Assembly (NCBI GenBank): GCA_947179485.1
Contig: OX359246.1
Location: forward strand, 20,832,001-20,896,000
Direction of reading: 5' to 3'
Source: Allacma fusca
Lineage: Eukaryota > Arthropoda > Collembola > Symphypleona > Sminthuridae
DNA: 64,000 nucleotides
The notes under the pieces are model-generated. The model was not told where the DNA came from. It saw nothing but the letters and a program-made list of their open reading frames with translations, and ran no database searches. Of this stretch, positions 45,317 to 57,422 are shown in pieces (the first letter of the stretch is position 1; each line of letters begins with the position of its first letter). A program made the position numbers and the translations under genes.

Positions 45317-47673
45317 GCCTTACTCGTTTGAACGCGTTTGTATTAAAGACCACGGGCTTAAGCTTGTGTTCATATTAATGCAATTTGACACACAATATTA
45401 TAATATTGGAGAATCCCCTGTTAAAATGAAGTTAACCAGAAAGTACGGATTTGGGGGAAAGCAAAGAGAAAAGGAAAGAATGAATAATAATTTCACAGAG
45501 AATTCAATTGGTGTCATTTTTGTCCCGTGTCATAATCAAACTGTGTCACTTCAATACAAAATTACGGGCACATCTTCCATAAGAAGAAATGTTTCATCCC
45601 CAACAAAGCAATACAGTATAGCGGGGTTTATTCAATGTATACAGTCAAAATGGATTTCCACATTAATATTATTTCTATCGATTTTATTTTAGCATCTAAA
45701 ACCGTATACATGCAATTTTAATACATCAGATCCTGCGGCGTGGGGAAAATCCTTGTCATTTTATTAAAACCAATGACGTATTCAATAAGGGGTGAAGGAT
45801 AAAATGTTTGGATTAAATTAGATTAATTGCCAGCCCTAGCGTTTTTTCATAGTTGGATTTTAGTTCTGTTTTTATTTACACATCCAAAAGTGTTTTAATT
45901 TTTAGCACTTGATCCAATGTTAGTTTCATTCCATAAATAGACCTAGTAATTAAATGCAAAGTAAACAAATTCTTTTATGGTTTTTTGTATAAGCTGCAGT
46001 TGGGTCTGTATCTAAAAGGAATACAAGTTTCTTGGTGCTTTGATACGTGGAAAGTGCAACTTTTCTATTTGCATGCTTTGGGACACGTAGACAGGAAAGA
46101 ATTATTGATGTTTACAGACAGAAAAACATTTCGCTATGGTTTGTGTCGACCTGCTCGAATTTTTTACGTGGTAGTGTTTGCAAACACAATACTCGTCGAT
46201 AGTAAACAAACTCATTGTGTTTGGCATTGAAATGCTTGTACACTTGATTATTTGAAACCGGTTATAGGTTTACAGGATGATAAAAAAATATATTTGTACA
46301 TTTTAGGGCTTATAAGTTTTTTATTCCTTGGTTATGCTTTGTGATTGGGCTTACGTGATTGGGTTCAGGGAGGAAAAAAAATTTCAGTCAAAGCTGCACG
46401 TAATAATGTCCCCTGATTGTGAGTTTAGATTAAGTAGGGTTCTCTCGATTTTGAAAATACCGAATGCCTTTGTAAGAGCAGGAATCAAAGCCCCTGAATG
46501 TCACTCTCGTATTTTTATTTTTGCAGAACTTGGCTCCGGGTTTTTACCACATTTTTACGATGCTACACGTGAGTCCTCACGCGTCTTATATTATATGGAA
46601 CAATTACATGTAACAGCAGACGTATTTTAAAAAAATTGATATCTCTCCTCTGGCAAGGTGAACGATCCTACCTGTAGCATCTGTAGCTACGCACTAGCAA
46701 AATTACAACACCTTTGAAATATATAATTACAAAATGTGGGGTTTACAGTCGAGCCCACATCGTAAAGCTAAAAGCCCCAAAATGTTACCAGGATTTGCAC
46801 TGCAACAGATCGGTCAGCCACCCATTTGAAGCTGTGTAGTGCGTATAGTTACGAAATCGTGTTATGAACGGTTATTGCTCGTGTATTACATTTTGATTTA
46901 TTAATGGGGAGTAGGGAATGACAGCAGAGCGTCACATTTGGTTACGGAAACTACTAAAATATAAATAAAATGCAAACAAGGATTTTTTGTATAAGATCTT
47001 ACCATTATGTACGTATTTATTTGGCATTAGTTGAGACGTACTTTTTGCAAGTGCAAAAAATTATTCACTAGAATAATATTTCTGGTCAGATGAGAATACT
47101 CTATTGTAATGATAGCCCCTTGAATCCTGAGAATTCGAAAAATTACACTATGGACGTTAAAAGTGAAAAGAGTCTGGATTCCCCGTTGGGTTTAATGTTT
47201 GCCCGAAATTGTCCGGAAATTTCAATCACTGACACTGTTTTTGTTTCCATACCGTCGAATACTCAGTGTAGAGGCAAAAATGCGTTTTTAATTAAACTCA
47301 AGTCTTTTGTGACAACTGTTTTAAATGAACTACCGAAGAAATCACCTTTAAAATATATTGTCATGTGATTCCATTATGTAACACACTGAACTTCAAGCCA
47401 GGGCTGGATTTATGGGGTGGTCCACGGAAAACAGGGTTAAAAAATAATACCGAAGGCTATCACATTACAAGTGGAAAAGCACACAAAGTCATTTTGAGAC
47501 TTATGGCCAAGGTAAAATTATTTCATGAATCTACCCCTGCTTCAAAAGATTAACCCCTCATGAGCCTAAATCTAATGCGAAATCAAATAACGACAAAAAA
47601 AACTAAAATTGTATAGCATGAATTATTTTAAACTCTGACAAAATATGTACTGTTTATATAACTGCAGTTATAT
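45317..47673. other. Array spacer, type B
   Basis: Belongs to the gene-less unit. Type B marker at 45985-46280 (GACACGTAGACAGGAAAGA, GGCATTGAAATGCTTGTACAC). CACGTGAGTCCTCACGCGTC is near 46566, CGCACTAGC near 46689, and the perfect 3' palindrome of gene 9 at 47656-47673. No gene supported. Confidence 0.55.
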
Positions 47674-47679
47674 TTTATT
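47674..47679 (-). terminator. Polyadenylation signal of gene 9
   Basis: AATAAA on the minus strand next to the perfect palindrome. Confidence 0.65.
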
Positions 47680-48007
47680 CATTGCGATAAACGTTCATAA
47701 TATACATATTTACAATCTCAACAATTAATTACATTTTTTAAATGGAAATATAATTCCAAAATCGCTCCTGTAAGTGAATCTTTTTTCATCAATGTCGCTT
47801 TGTCTCTCAGCCGAGCAATAAAAAGTATTAAATAATTTAAGATACTGAGTATACATAGGTACATAAATATTCTAAAACTAACTACAGAAATCACTGGGAT
47901 ACTGCAATGAAGCTCAGTAGGGATTGATTTAGGCCTTGCTTCAATCCAGTACTAAAAGGGTTGGAGTTTAAATCAGTCATGTCTCAGAGTGCCCCACTCA
48001 ACTTGCA

Positions 48008-48479
48008 CTAATACTTGGGGGCTGGACATCCCGCAGAGTAGTCACGACCAACGGACAAGAACTGTTAAAAAAATAAAAACAATAGTTAGTGAACGATGTC
48101 GAAATATTTGCAAACATAGGAAGTTATTAATTTATTTTGAGTATAAAATTAAATTCGTAGCTTGACTTACTTTGTACTGCTTGTTCGCATACTCATTCCA
48201 GGGCTCGAGGTTCGTGTGATGGTTCCATGTGATTTCAGGCTCTTTTACTGCAACTCTAAGTCCATAAACAGTAGCCATACTTGTTCCCAGGGCTAACATC
48301 CCGTGTAGCATCAAATACTGAAATAAATCATAAAATCCAGAAAATTAACTTATAACTCAAAATAAAAAAAATCAGACATTGGAAACATTCAATAATGAAT
48401 TAAAATTGTGTCAAAAAATAGATACCTGAGGGTGTCTCCTGAGCTGAGGAAGCATTGGGTAAGCAATTCGGGCAAACAT
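48008..48479 (-). CDS. NDUFA4/MLRQ-like respiratory chain subunit, copy 9
   Basis: Exons are 48426-48479, 48171-48317 and 48008-48061, giving 84 residues. Subtype two with MFARIAYP and SMATVYG. Exon 3 reads FLSVGRDYS, so A71V. The intron 1 donor differs from the others (GTATCT in place of GTATTT) through a small local duplication but keeps GT. Otherwise intact. Confidence 0.88.
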
Positions 48480-48810
48480 GATGATTGGTTTGGGTTAAAA
48501 TAATTGTCACCTCAAAATCTTTGTTGACAAAAGAATTAAACTTTGCTACAAATTAGCTCGCTTTGGATTTCTTCTTTCTCAAAATTTGCTTGTTTTAAAA
48601 GCAGGCCTTTAAGTAATTGCACAATGCAAAATTGATCTAATCTGAGATGTTTACCAAGTTCAGGGTAATAGCAAAATTGCAAATCAAATATTGATTTATT
48701 ATTTCGCGAAAGCTCAAACAGAGCACAAATGTTCTCACAAGAGAATGTTTTCAAAGTACGTTTGGTCTTGAAGTCAATTTCCAAGTGAGGTATGGAACGA
48801 GGCGTACGCA

Positions 48811-48818
48811 CTTTTATA
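48811..48818 (-). promoter_or_regulatory. TATA box of gene 9
   Basis: GGGGTATAAAAG on the minus strand, 332 bases upstream of the ATG. Confidence 0.75.
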
Positions 48819-51756
48819 CCCCTTCCCTGAACCAGCCCCAAACATTGCAGAGCCCATTGAATAACATTATACAAGCTTGAGTTTTTGTGTTCTGGGACAG
48901 TGGAATTTTCCAACGTGGAGCCTTGCACGTACGCACGTTAGTTTTCTCACAGGCTCGTATAGCAATTCTATGTAGAAAAAAACATAAACAAAAACGCATC
49001 CACTTCAACACACGTACTCATTCCCTATGCTTACTTCAAGTCTCACAGATTATATAGCAGGAGACAAAATATAGTTTTCTTTAAATGTCTGTAATACAGC
49101 CGGACTAACGTAAAGAATCAACTCTGTAACCTCCGTGAGGATTAGGACAAGCATTATATTAATTTATTGACGCCAGTCGGTTGTCATCTGTCGTGACATT
49201 TTCTCGTGAAACCTAAAGTTGAATTCCGTATTTATTGTAGTACGTATAGTTTTAGTTTAGTTGTATTTTTTAGTGATTATCCAACTCCGTACACAACTTG
49301 AATACTATCAGTGCCCGTGGAATGTTTCCTGGAACTTGGAAACATCCTTGCCAAAACTATAAAACTAATATTAAGTTCTTATTAAATTACCATGAATTAT
49401 TTAACGGAGAAACATTTTCCCATGGCTTGTGTCGTTCTGCACTTTTAGCGTTTCACGTGGAAGTGTTTTGAAAATACATTACTTTGAGTGTAAACAAACT
49501 CCTTATTATTTGGCATTCATATAATTATTTATAAACACTACAAGTAATTATAGATAGACATTTACGTCATGACAAAAATGTGTTTACTATTTAGGACTGA
49601 TAAATTTAGCCTTTGCTAACTAAAATATCAACAGAAACGCAACCACTCCAACGCACGTACTCATGTACTGGACTTCAAATCTCAAATGTAAACAGTATTT
49701 CCTTTAATTGCATAATATAAAACAGACCGATTGACTTGACACTTGAACTCTGTATCCAAACTCAGAATACAAGAATTATTTTATTTATTCATTAAAGAAC
49801 TATCCAGATTTGCCAATCAGTGATCTTGAAGTGAACCCAAATCTTGAATTCCGTATTTACTGTAGATAATGCATCTACTATTTTTGTTTTATTATTTGTG
49901 TGGCATCCATATGAAATTTAAATACAAACAGTGCCCATGGACCATTTCCGGGAAATTGGTAAAATCCTTCTATTTAAAAAAGCTAATGTCACATTAAATC
50001 AAGTCAAAAGGATTAAATTCCATTACTTTAGATAATTATTTATCGGGGAAACAATTGCCAGGGTTTGTGTCAACCATGAGGAGTATTTCATGTAAGAAAG
50101 ATAATTTGCAACCGAGTTTATACACACACATTGCCACTTGTGTGTTGACTGTATGCACGTCATATTTAATTATATGGAGCCTATTTTTATCACAGGAGCT
50201 TGGTTCTGGATCCAGAATGATGTTTACGATGCAATACACGTGAGTCCTCACGCGTCCTCTAATATGTGGAACGACAACATTAGCAGGTAAGCGTATTGAC
50301 TTTTTTGTTACATCCTAATTGTAAGCAAAGTGAACGATCCTACTTGTAAAGTCCGTAGCTACGCACTAGCCCTTTTTTAGATACCTGAACAAGTACAAAT
50401 ACAAATGTGAAGTTCACATGGTTGAGCCCATGTAAAGTAAAAACTTTTCCCAGGATTTGATCCGTAGCAGACCGATCCCGTTTGAAGCTGTGTGGTTCGT
50501 TTGTAGTTGTGAATTTGTGAACAACATGTAATGCACGGTTATCATTTCTTAACAACGGATTGACAATATAGTGTAACAATTATGTTATTCCTATATTTTG
50601 CAGGAACTCGGCAGTACGAATAAACGGAAAGTGTATTATGGAGGAGTAAAAAGGACGTTAAGATTTAACGCTGCAAATAATTTTTCTGCGAATTTGATAT
50701 TCGTATTTTTTGTAGGTAATTTCACAATGATGGAATAGCACGAGTAAAGTTATTCCAATTTTTATAGCAGTAAATTTGAGGATAATTTAAAACTTTCTTT
50801 AAGCTTTTCTCGCAGTTTATAGAGTATTAACTTTTTTAATCCTTCAGGTCCCTCAGGTTAATTCCTCAACCAGTGAAATTTTCACCATGGAAATATGGAC
50901 TTGTGCATACTCAGTAAGGTTTAAATTAAGGCTAGCTTGTAATTTTAATGTACAAATGTACTGGAAGCAAAATTTGCAATAGGTTGTGGGTACCACAATC
51001 CCCGAAGTTACCCATTGTCCTTATTTCCTGGGCTCCAAATTTAATGAAACACGTAAAAATAGTATATTTAAAATTGTAATTTATTTAATTATGTGAAAAT
51101 ATAAATTCTTACCAGAGTCTAACTAAACTAAAATATACAGAGCTCACTTTTGAGCCTCCGTGTTTTTTCATGGACGTTGTTCACTCAAGGCTCCCGTCAA
51201 CTGACCATTTTGAATTTAAATGAATCAGTTATGGAATTTGAGGCTTGTATAGAGTATAGAGTACTAATTCAAAAGATGCTGTTGGGTGTCAATTCTGATA
51301 AATACTGTCGATTCACATTTCGATCAAATATTTTTCCCGTCTTCGTTCCATCCTATACGGACGATAATGTTTGTGCCAGGATATCAGAAAAATAGCTATT
51401 AATTCAGGGCACAACTTTGTAACCACAACTCTGAAAGAAACACTCAAGCATTCATCTTTGAATTGTATTGCCATGTGATTCCATTTGTAAACATTAATAA
51501 GTACGAGAGATTCTGAAGTTCAATAATTAGTTAACTCATCGTCAACCCGAAACTAGTGCGAAATTAATAACAAATCAAATTGATCCCTGAACTTCAAATT
51601 GTTTACGTATACTCTAAAAACTCCGACATGGCATGTATTATTTATGCTTATTTGTAACTCTATGCTCGTAGGAAAGCTACAAATACTTATAATTCATTGT
51701 GTGAATTATTTGAAACTTCGACAAAATATGTAATGTTTATATAACTGCAGTTATAT
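48819..51756. other. Array spacer, type C, partly doubled
   Basis: The promoter-proximal block (AACGCATCCACTTCAACACACGTACTC near 48995) is partly repeated at about 49632-49665. The GAATTCCGTATTTACTG segment also occurs twice (about 49220 and 49850), so an internal duplication is likely. CACGTGAGTCCTCACGCGTCC is near 50229 and CGCACTAGCCC near 50361. The perfect 3' palindrome is at 51739-51756. No gene. Confidence 0.5.
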
Positions 51757-51762
51757 TTTATT
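51757..51762 (-). terminator. Polyadenylation signal of gene 10
   Basis: AATAAA on the minus strand next to the perfect palindrome at 51739-51756, 446 bases past the stop. Confidence 0.65.
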
Positions 51763-52207
51763 CATTGCGATAAACGTTCAAAATATACATATTTACAATA
51801 TCAACAAGTGAGCGATCAAAAGACAAAATGAACTACAGTCTACTGTGAGTACACTTACAATATTACTACTAGGGTTATTCCCTCGAACATGAAATTACAT
51901 GTTTCTAAAACTTCAACTTTCATTACATTTTTTGACATGGAAATATATTTCCAAAATTGCTACTGTAAGTGAATCTTTTTTTTATCAGTGCCGCTTTGTC
52001 TCTCAACCGAGCAATAACAAGGAGTAAAAAATCTCGAGGTAATGAGTATACATTCATAAATACTCCAAAATAATTAATGAATCACTGGGATACTGAAGTG
52101 AAGCTCTGTGTGGATTGATTCAGACAGCGGTTCAATCCAGTAGATACTAATTGTAAAGGGTTGGAGTATAATTCAGTCACGTCTCAGAGTGCCCCACTCA
52201 ACTTGCA

Positions 52208-52683
52208 CTAATACTTGGGGGCTGGACAGCCAGCAGAGTAGTCACGACCAGCGGACAAGAACTGTAAAAACAAACAAAAAAAACAATAGTTAGGGATTGT
52301 TATCAATAAATTTGCAAACATGGGAAGTTATTAATTTATTTTGTGTATAAAAATTAAATTCTAATTTACAGTGTGACTTACTTTGTACTGCTTGTTCGCA
52401 TACTCGTTCCAGGGCTCGAGGTTCGTGTGATGGTTCCATGTGATTTCAGGCTCTTTTACGGCAACCCGAAGTCCATAAACAGTAGCCATACTTGTTCCCA
52501 GGGCTAACATCCCATGTAGCATCAAATACTGAAATAAATCATAAAATCACAATTAAATAACAACTCCAAACCCAAGAATTCAAGAAATAAAACAAATCAA
52601 AAATATATTTAAATTGTCTCAAAAAATACCTGAGGGTGTCTCCTGAGTTGAGGAAGCATTGGGTAAGCAATTCGGGCAAACAT
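52208..52683 (-). CDS. NDUFA4/MLRQ-like respiratory chain subunit, copy 10
   Basis: Exons are 52630-52683, 52382-52528 and 52208-52261, giving 84 residues. Subtype two (MFARIAYP, SMATVYG) with FLSAGRDYSAGCPAPKY at the end. All splice sites, motifs and the TAG stop are intact. Confidence 0.9.
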
Positions 52684-53014
52684 GATGATTCGTTTGGGTT
52701 AAAATAATTGTCGCCTCAAAATCTTTGTTGACAAAATTATTAAACTGTGGTAAAAATTAGCTTGCTTGGGATTTTTTCTGTCGCAAAATTTGCTTGTTTT
52801 AAAAACAGGCCTTTAAGTAATTGCACAATGCAAAATTGAGCTAATCAGTGATGTTTACCAAGTTCAGGATAATAGCAATACTACAAATCAAATATTGATT
52901 TATTATTTCTCAAAAGCTCAAACAGAGCAAAAATGTTCTCACAAGAGAATGTTTTCAAAGTACGTTTGGTCTTGAAGTCAATTTCCAAGTGAGGTATGGA
53001 ACGAGGCGTACGCA

Positions 53015-53022
53015 CTTTTATA
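53015..53022 (-). promoter_or_regulatory. TATA box of gene 10
   Basis: GGGGTATAAAAG on the minus strand, 332 bases upstream of the ATG. ACGTGCGTACGTGC lies about 107-120 bases further upstream (53129-53142, minus strand). Confidence 0.75.
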
Positions 53023-56000
53023 CCCCTTCCCTGAACCAGCCCCAAACATTGCAGAGCCCATTGAATAACATTATACAAGCTTGAGTTTTTGTGTTCTGGG
53101 ACAGTGGAATTTTCCAACGTGGAGCCTTGCACGTACGCACGTTTGTTTTCTCACTGGATCGTATAGTAAAAGACTAGGTAGAAAAAACGTAAACAAAAAC
53201 GCACCCACTTGAACACACCAACGCTTACTCATGTATGTATGCACTTTATACTTCAAATCTCACAGAGCCCAAGTGTAAGCACTATTTCCTTGTATTACAT
53301 AAACTAGCACAGCATGATTGACTTGACACTTGAACTCTGTAACCACACTCTGAATCCAAGAAATATTTTATTTATTCATTAAAGAACTATCCAGATTTGC
53401 CAATCAGTGATCTTGAAGTGAACCCAAATCTTGAATTCCGTATTTACTGCAAGACATCCACTATTTTTATTTTATTATTTTTGTGTTATCCGTATAAAAT
53501 TTAAACACAAACAGTGCCTTGTGGATGCAACTTTGTGCTGTAAATTGGTAAAATCCTTCCCATTTTTAGTGACACATGAACTCAAGTCTAAATTTTTAAA
53601 TTCGATTACTGTAATTAATAATTTACTATCGGAAAAAAGTGTTGTCATGTTTTGTGTCGACCATGAGGATTATTTCACGAGGAAGTGTTTGCAGATACAT
53701 TGCTTCCGATTGTAAACAAACTACTTGTGGTTTGGCATTCAAATTTTTATAGACACTTGATAATTTAAAACCAATTATAGATTTCCGTCATGACAAAACT
53801 ACATATACTATTTAGGGTTGATACAGCTATCCCTTGCTGTGTGCGTTTTGTGATTGGGTTTACGTGATCGGATTCAGGGTGGAAGAAATTTGTCTGTCAA
53901 GGTTAGAGGTTGTATTTCCCCGTGAGTTTATTTTATATAAATAATTATGCACAGTTCACTCGGGTTATAAGAGCAGCCCTAAAAATTCCAGCATGTCTCT
54001 CGTAAGGAGCTTGTTGAAAGAAAAAAATTAACATTTGTAAATGGGATTATAACGAAGATAATTTGCAACCGAGTCTTCACTCCCAGTTCCACTTCTTTCT
54101 GGACTGTATGCATGTCATACTTAATTATATGAAGTCTATTTTTATAACAGAAGCTTGGTACTAGATCCTGAACGATGTTTACAATAGAATACACGTGAGT
54201 CCTCACGCGTCCTCAAATATGTGGAACGACAACATGAGCAGGTAATTGTATTTACATTTCTGGATCTTCCGTAGCAAGGTGAATGATCCCAGCTGTCGCA
54301 TCTGTAGCTACGCACTAGCCCAATTCCAAAGACCTTCGCAAGTACATATACAAATGGAAGGTTCAGATCTAGGCTGAGTCCATACCATAAAGTAATTAAT
54401 TTTCCCACGATTTCCACCCTTCATTTCTTACGAGGGAATTTGCTTAAAGCGTAAGAAATAAGAGGACCAAAATATCAAAATTAGAATAATTGCATGAAGG
54501 AAAATATTGTTAGGAGCTCATCAGCATTGTAAACAAACGGAACGAGTAATTGCCTTTGGAAGGAAGCGTTTAGATTTAATACTGGAAATAATTTTCTTGA
54601 TTCCAATCCCGTTATGTTTTGGGTGAATTCATGCTATTCTATAAAGTTTTAACCCTGGCTTATCGTGAGTTAGTTTTAAAATTATTGTGAAGTAGGAAGA
54701 GTAAAAAAAGCTTTTCAATTTTTATAAGTGACAAATTAAAGAATAATTATTATGAAGGCTAAATTTTTTTACGCTCACAATTATACATGTATTCTTGTAT
54801 AGGGGAGAATATAGGGTATAGGCAAATATGTATACGTTGTAACCCTCCAGATATAATTGAAAGTAAAAACACTTTCAATTCTCTCAATTTCTAGAGAATC
54901 AGTTTTTTTTTATTTTAAAATATATTGCCTTGTACACATCATATACATAGATCCAGGGCCAGACAATTCCAGCCTTCGAAGACCAACCTGCAAAGGAGGC
55001 TTCATTGAAGGAGGTAGACCGATTGGTTAGGACAATTGATGGACTATGGAATTTATGGCGAATTTTTTTTTTCCGAAGGTTGAGAGAAAGCTTCGTATAA
55101 TTTACCGGAAATTGTGGGAGAATGAAGGGGGGGGGGTTAGAAGTAGCCTTCGTATGTACAGTATATTGAAGGCGTCAGGCGGATGATGACTTATGAATAA
55201 AATTTAAGGTAGAGGTGCGAATGTTCCCAAAAATTTGTATGAAGGTTCATTTATCCTTCATTTTTGATGGTAATGTTGATCAACGCTACTTTGTTTTCAA
55301 AATTAATGGAAGTTTTGATACGAAAAGATGGAATTGTTTTCTTGGAGGAAGGCTGAATCTGGAGCTGTCGTTTGGTTACTTGGTTTCGTTTCTCATACAA
55401 GAATAACATTATATTAGCTGTATAAAAGCAGATTTAATTGGAGAATCCGTACTTTGATATAAAATAAGGATCATTGACTAACATTAAGCAATCTGAACAC
55501 AAAAGGTGTAGATAATTATACATAAGCACTTGAGATATGCACTGCTGTTAAATATTTACAGCACGTGTGATTATAAAAGTTTTTTATATTTGTGCTCCAA
55601 ATAATTACCTCCTATTTAAGTAGGCTCAAGGGATAATAGCAGAAATGAATTCCAGGGAATTTCAGAAGCAATAATTATACCTTGAGGGTTAAAAAATTTG
55701 TCCAATGGATTAATTTTTTCCTTGAGACATATATACATACAAATGTTTTCTGACTTGTACTTCTTACCACGGAATTAGTATATGCCCTGAAATCAGCAAA
55801 TGACCCTGTAAACAAGGCTTTGAACGAAATGCTCAACCAATCATCTTTGAAATGTATTGCCATTTAATTCCGTTTGTAAACATCAATAATTACGAGAGAT
55901 TCTGAAGTTCAATAATTAGTTAACTCATCATCAACCAGAAACCAGGACGAAAGTAAATAACAATAAAAAACCTCCAAATTGTTAGTGTATTCTCTAAAAG

Positions 56001-56137
56001 CTCCTACATGGCATATGTTATTGTATAGATATATACATTTGTAACTCTATGCTTGTGCGAAAGATACAAATAATTACTAATAGTTAATCGTGTGAATTAT
56101 TTGAAAATATATATTGTTTGTATAACTGCAGTTATAT
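53023..56137. other. Array spacer, type C, with an unmatched insert
   Basis: Type C segment at 53640-53780, CACGTGAGTCCTCACGCGTCC near 54190 and CGCACTAGCCC near 54308. About 54930-55440 (AGCCTTCGAAGACC..., an 11-base G run near 55126-55136) has no counterpart in the sister spacers and may be an insertion, but I could not define its ends. The 16-base palindrome TATAACTGCAGTTATA is at 56121-56136. Confidence 0.5.
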
Positions 56138-56143
56138 TTTATT
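56138..56143 (-). terminator. Polyadenylation signal of gene 11
   Basis: AATAAA on the minus strand beside a 16-base version of the palindrome. Confidence 0.6.
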
Positions 56144-56603
56144 CATTGCGCAAAACGTCCGTAAAATAAATATTTACAACATCAACAAGTGATCGATCAA
56201 AAGACAAAATGAACTACAGTCTATTGTGAGTACACTTACAATATTACTACTAGGGTTATTCCCTCGAACATGAAACAACATGTTTCGAAAACTACACCTT
56301 TCATTAATTACATTTTTTTTGACATGGAAACATAATTCCAAAATTGCTACTGCAAGTGAATCTTTTTTTTTATCAATGTCGCTTTGTCTCTCAACCGAGC
56401 AATATACTGTAACAAGGAGTAAAAAATCTCTAGGTAATGAGTAATTATACATTCATAAATACTCCAAAATAACTAAGGAATCACGGGGATACTGAAGTGA
56501 AGCTTTTTATGGATTGATTTAGGCAGCGGTTCAGTCCAGTACTTGGGGTTAAAGGGTTGGAGTATAATTCAGTCATGTCTCAGAGTGCCCCACTCAGTTT
56601 GTA

Positions 56604-57082
56604 CTAATACTTGGGGGCTGGACAACCCGCAGAATAGTCACGACCAGCGGACAAGAACTGCAAAAACAAACAAAAAAACAATACTTAGTAATTGGTATCA
56701 ATAAATTTGCAAACATAGGAAATTATTAATTTATTTTGTGTGTAAAATTATACTCATTCGTAACTAATAGCTTGACTTACTTTGTACTGCTTGTTCGCAT
56801 ACTCGTTCCAAGGCTCGAGATTCGTATGATGGTTCCATGTGATTTCAGGTTCTTTCACAGCAACCCGAAGTCCATAAACAGCAGCCATGCTAGTTCCCAG
56901 AGCTAACATCCCATGCAGCATCAAATACTGAAATAAATCATAAAATCCCAATTAAATAACAACTCAAAACCTAAGAATTCAAGAAATAAAACAAATCAAA
57001 AATATATTTAAATTGTCTCAAAAAATACCTGAGGGTGTCTCCTGAGTTGAGGAAGCATTGGGTAAGCCAATCGGATAAACAT
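56604..57082 (-). CDS. NDUFA4/MLRQ-like respiratory chain subunit, copy 11
   Basis: Exons are 57029-57082, 56781-56927 and 56604-56657, giving 84 residues. It is the right-most copy. The protein is subtype one (MFIRLAYP, SMAAVYG), but the 5' leader and TATA region match those of the subtype-two genes 8-10 and the distal spacer is type B. The unit therefore looks like a mosaic. No coding defect. Confidence 0.9.
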
Positions 57083-57414
57083 GATGATTGGTTTGGGTTA
57101 AAATTCTAGTCTCCTCAAAATCTTTGATGAAAAAATTTCTTAAACTTCGCTAAAAATTAGCTCGCTTTGGATTTTTTCTTTTGTAAAATTTGCACGTTTT
57201 AAAAGCAGGCCTTTAAGTAATTGCACAATGCAAAATTGATCTAATCTGAGATGTTTACCAAGTTCAGGCTAATGGGAATATTAAAAATCAAATACTGATT
57301 TATTATTTCTCAAAAGCTCAAACTGAGCAAAAATATTCTCACAAGAGAATGTTTTCAAAGTACGTTTGGTCTTGAAGTCAATTTCCAAGTGAGGTATGGA
57401 ACGAGGCGTACGCA

Positions 57415-57422
57415 CTTTTATA
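57415..57422 (-). promoter_or_regulatory. TATA box of gene 11
   Basis: GGGGTATAAAAG on the minus strand, 333 bases upstream of the ATG. Confidence 0.75.

Noticed and set aside
52881-53132. Conserved minus-strand ORF of about 75-95 codons in most units (also 79-306, 6511-6762, 16503-16790, 28520-28807, 31827-32078, 57281-57532)
   Set aside because: It spans the TATA box and the leader, and several copies have only a GTG start. It is open because the promoter region itself is conserved between units, so I do not call it a gene.
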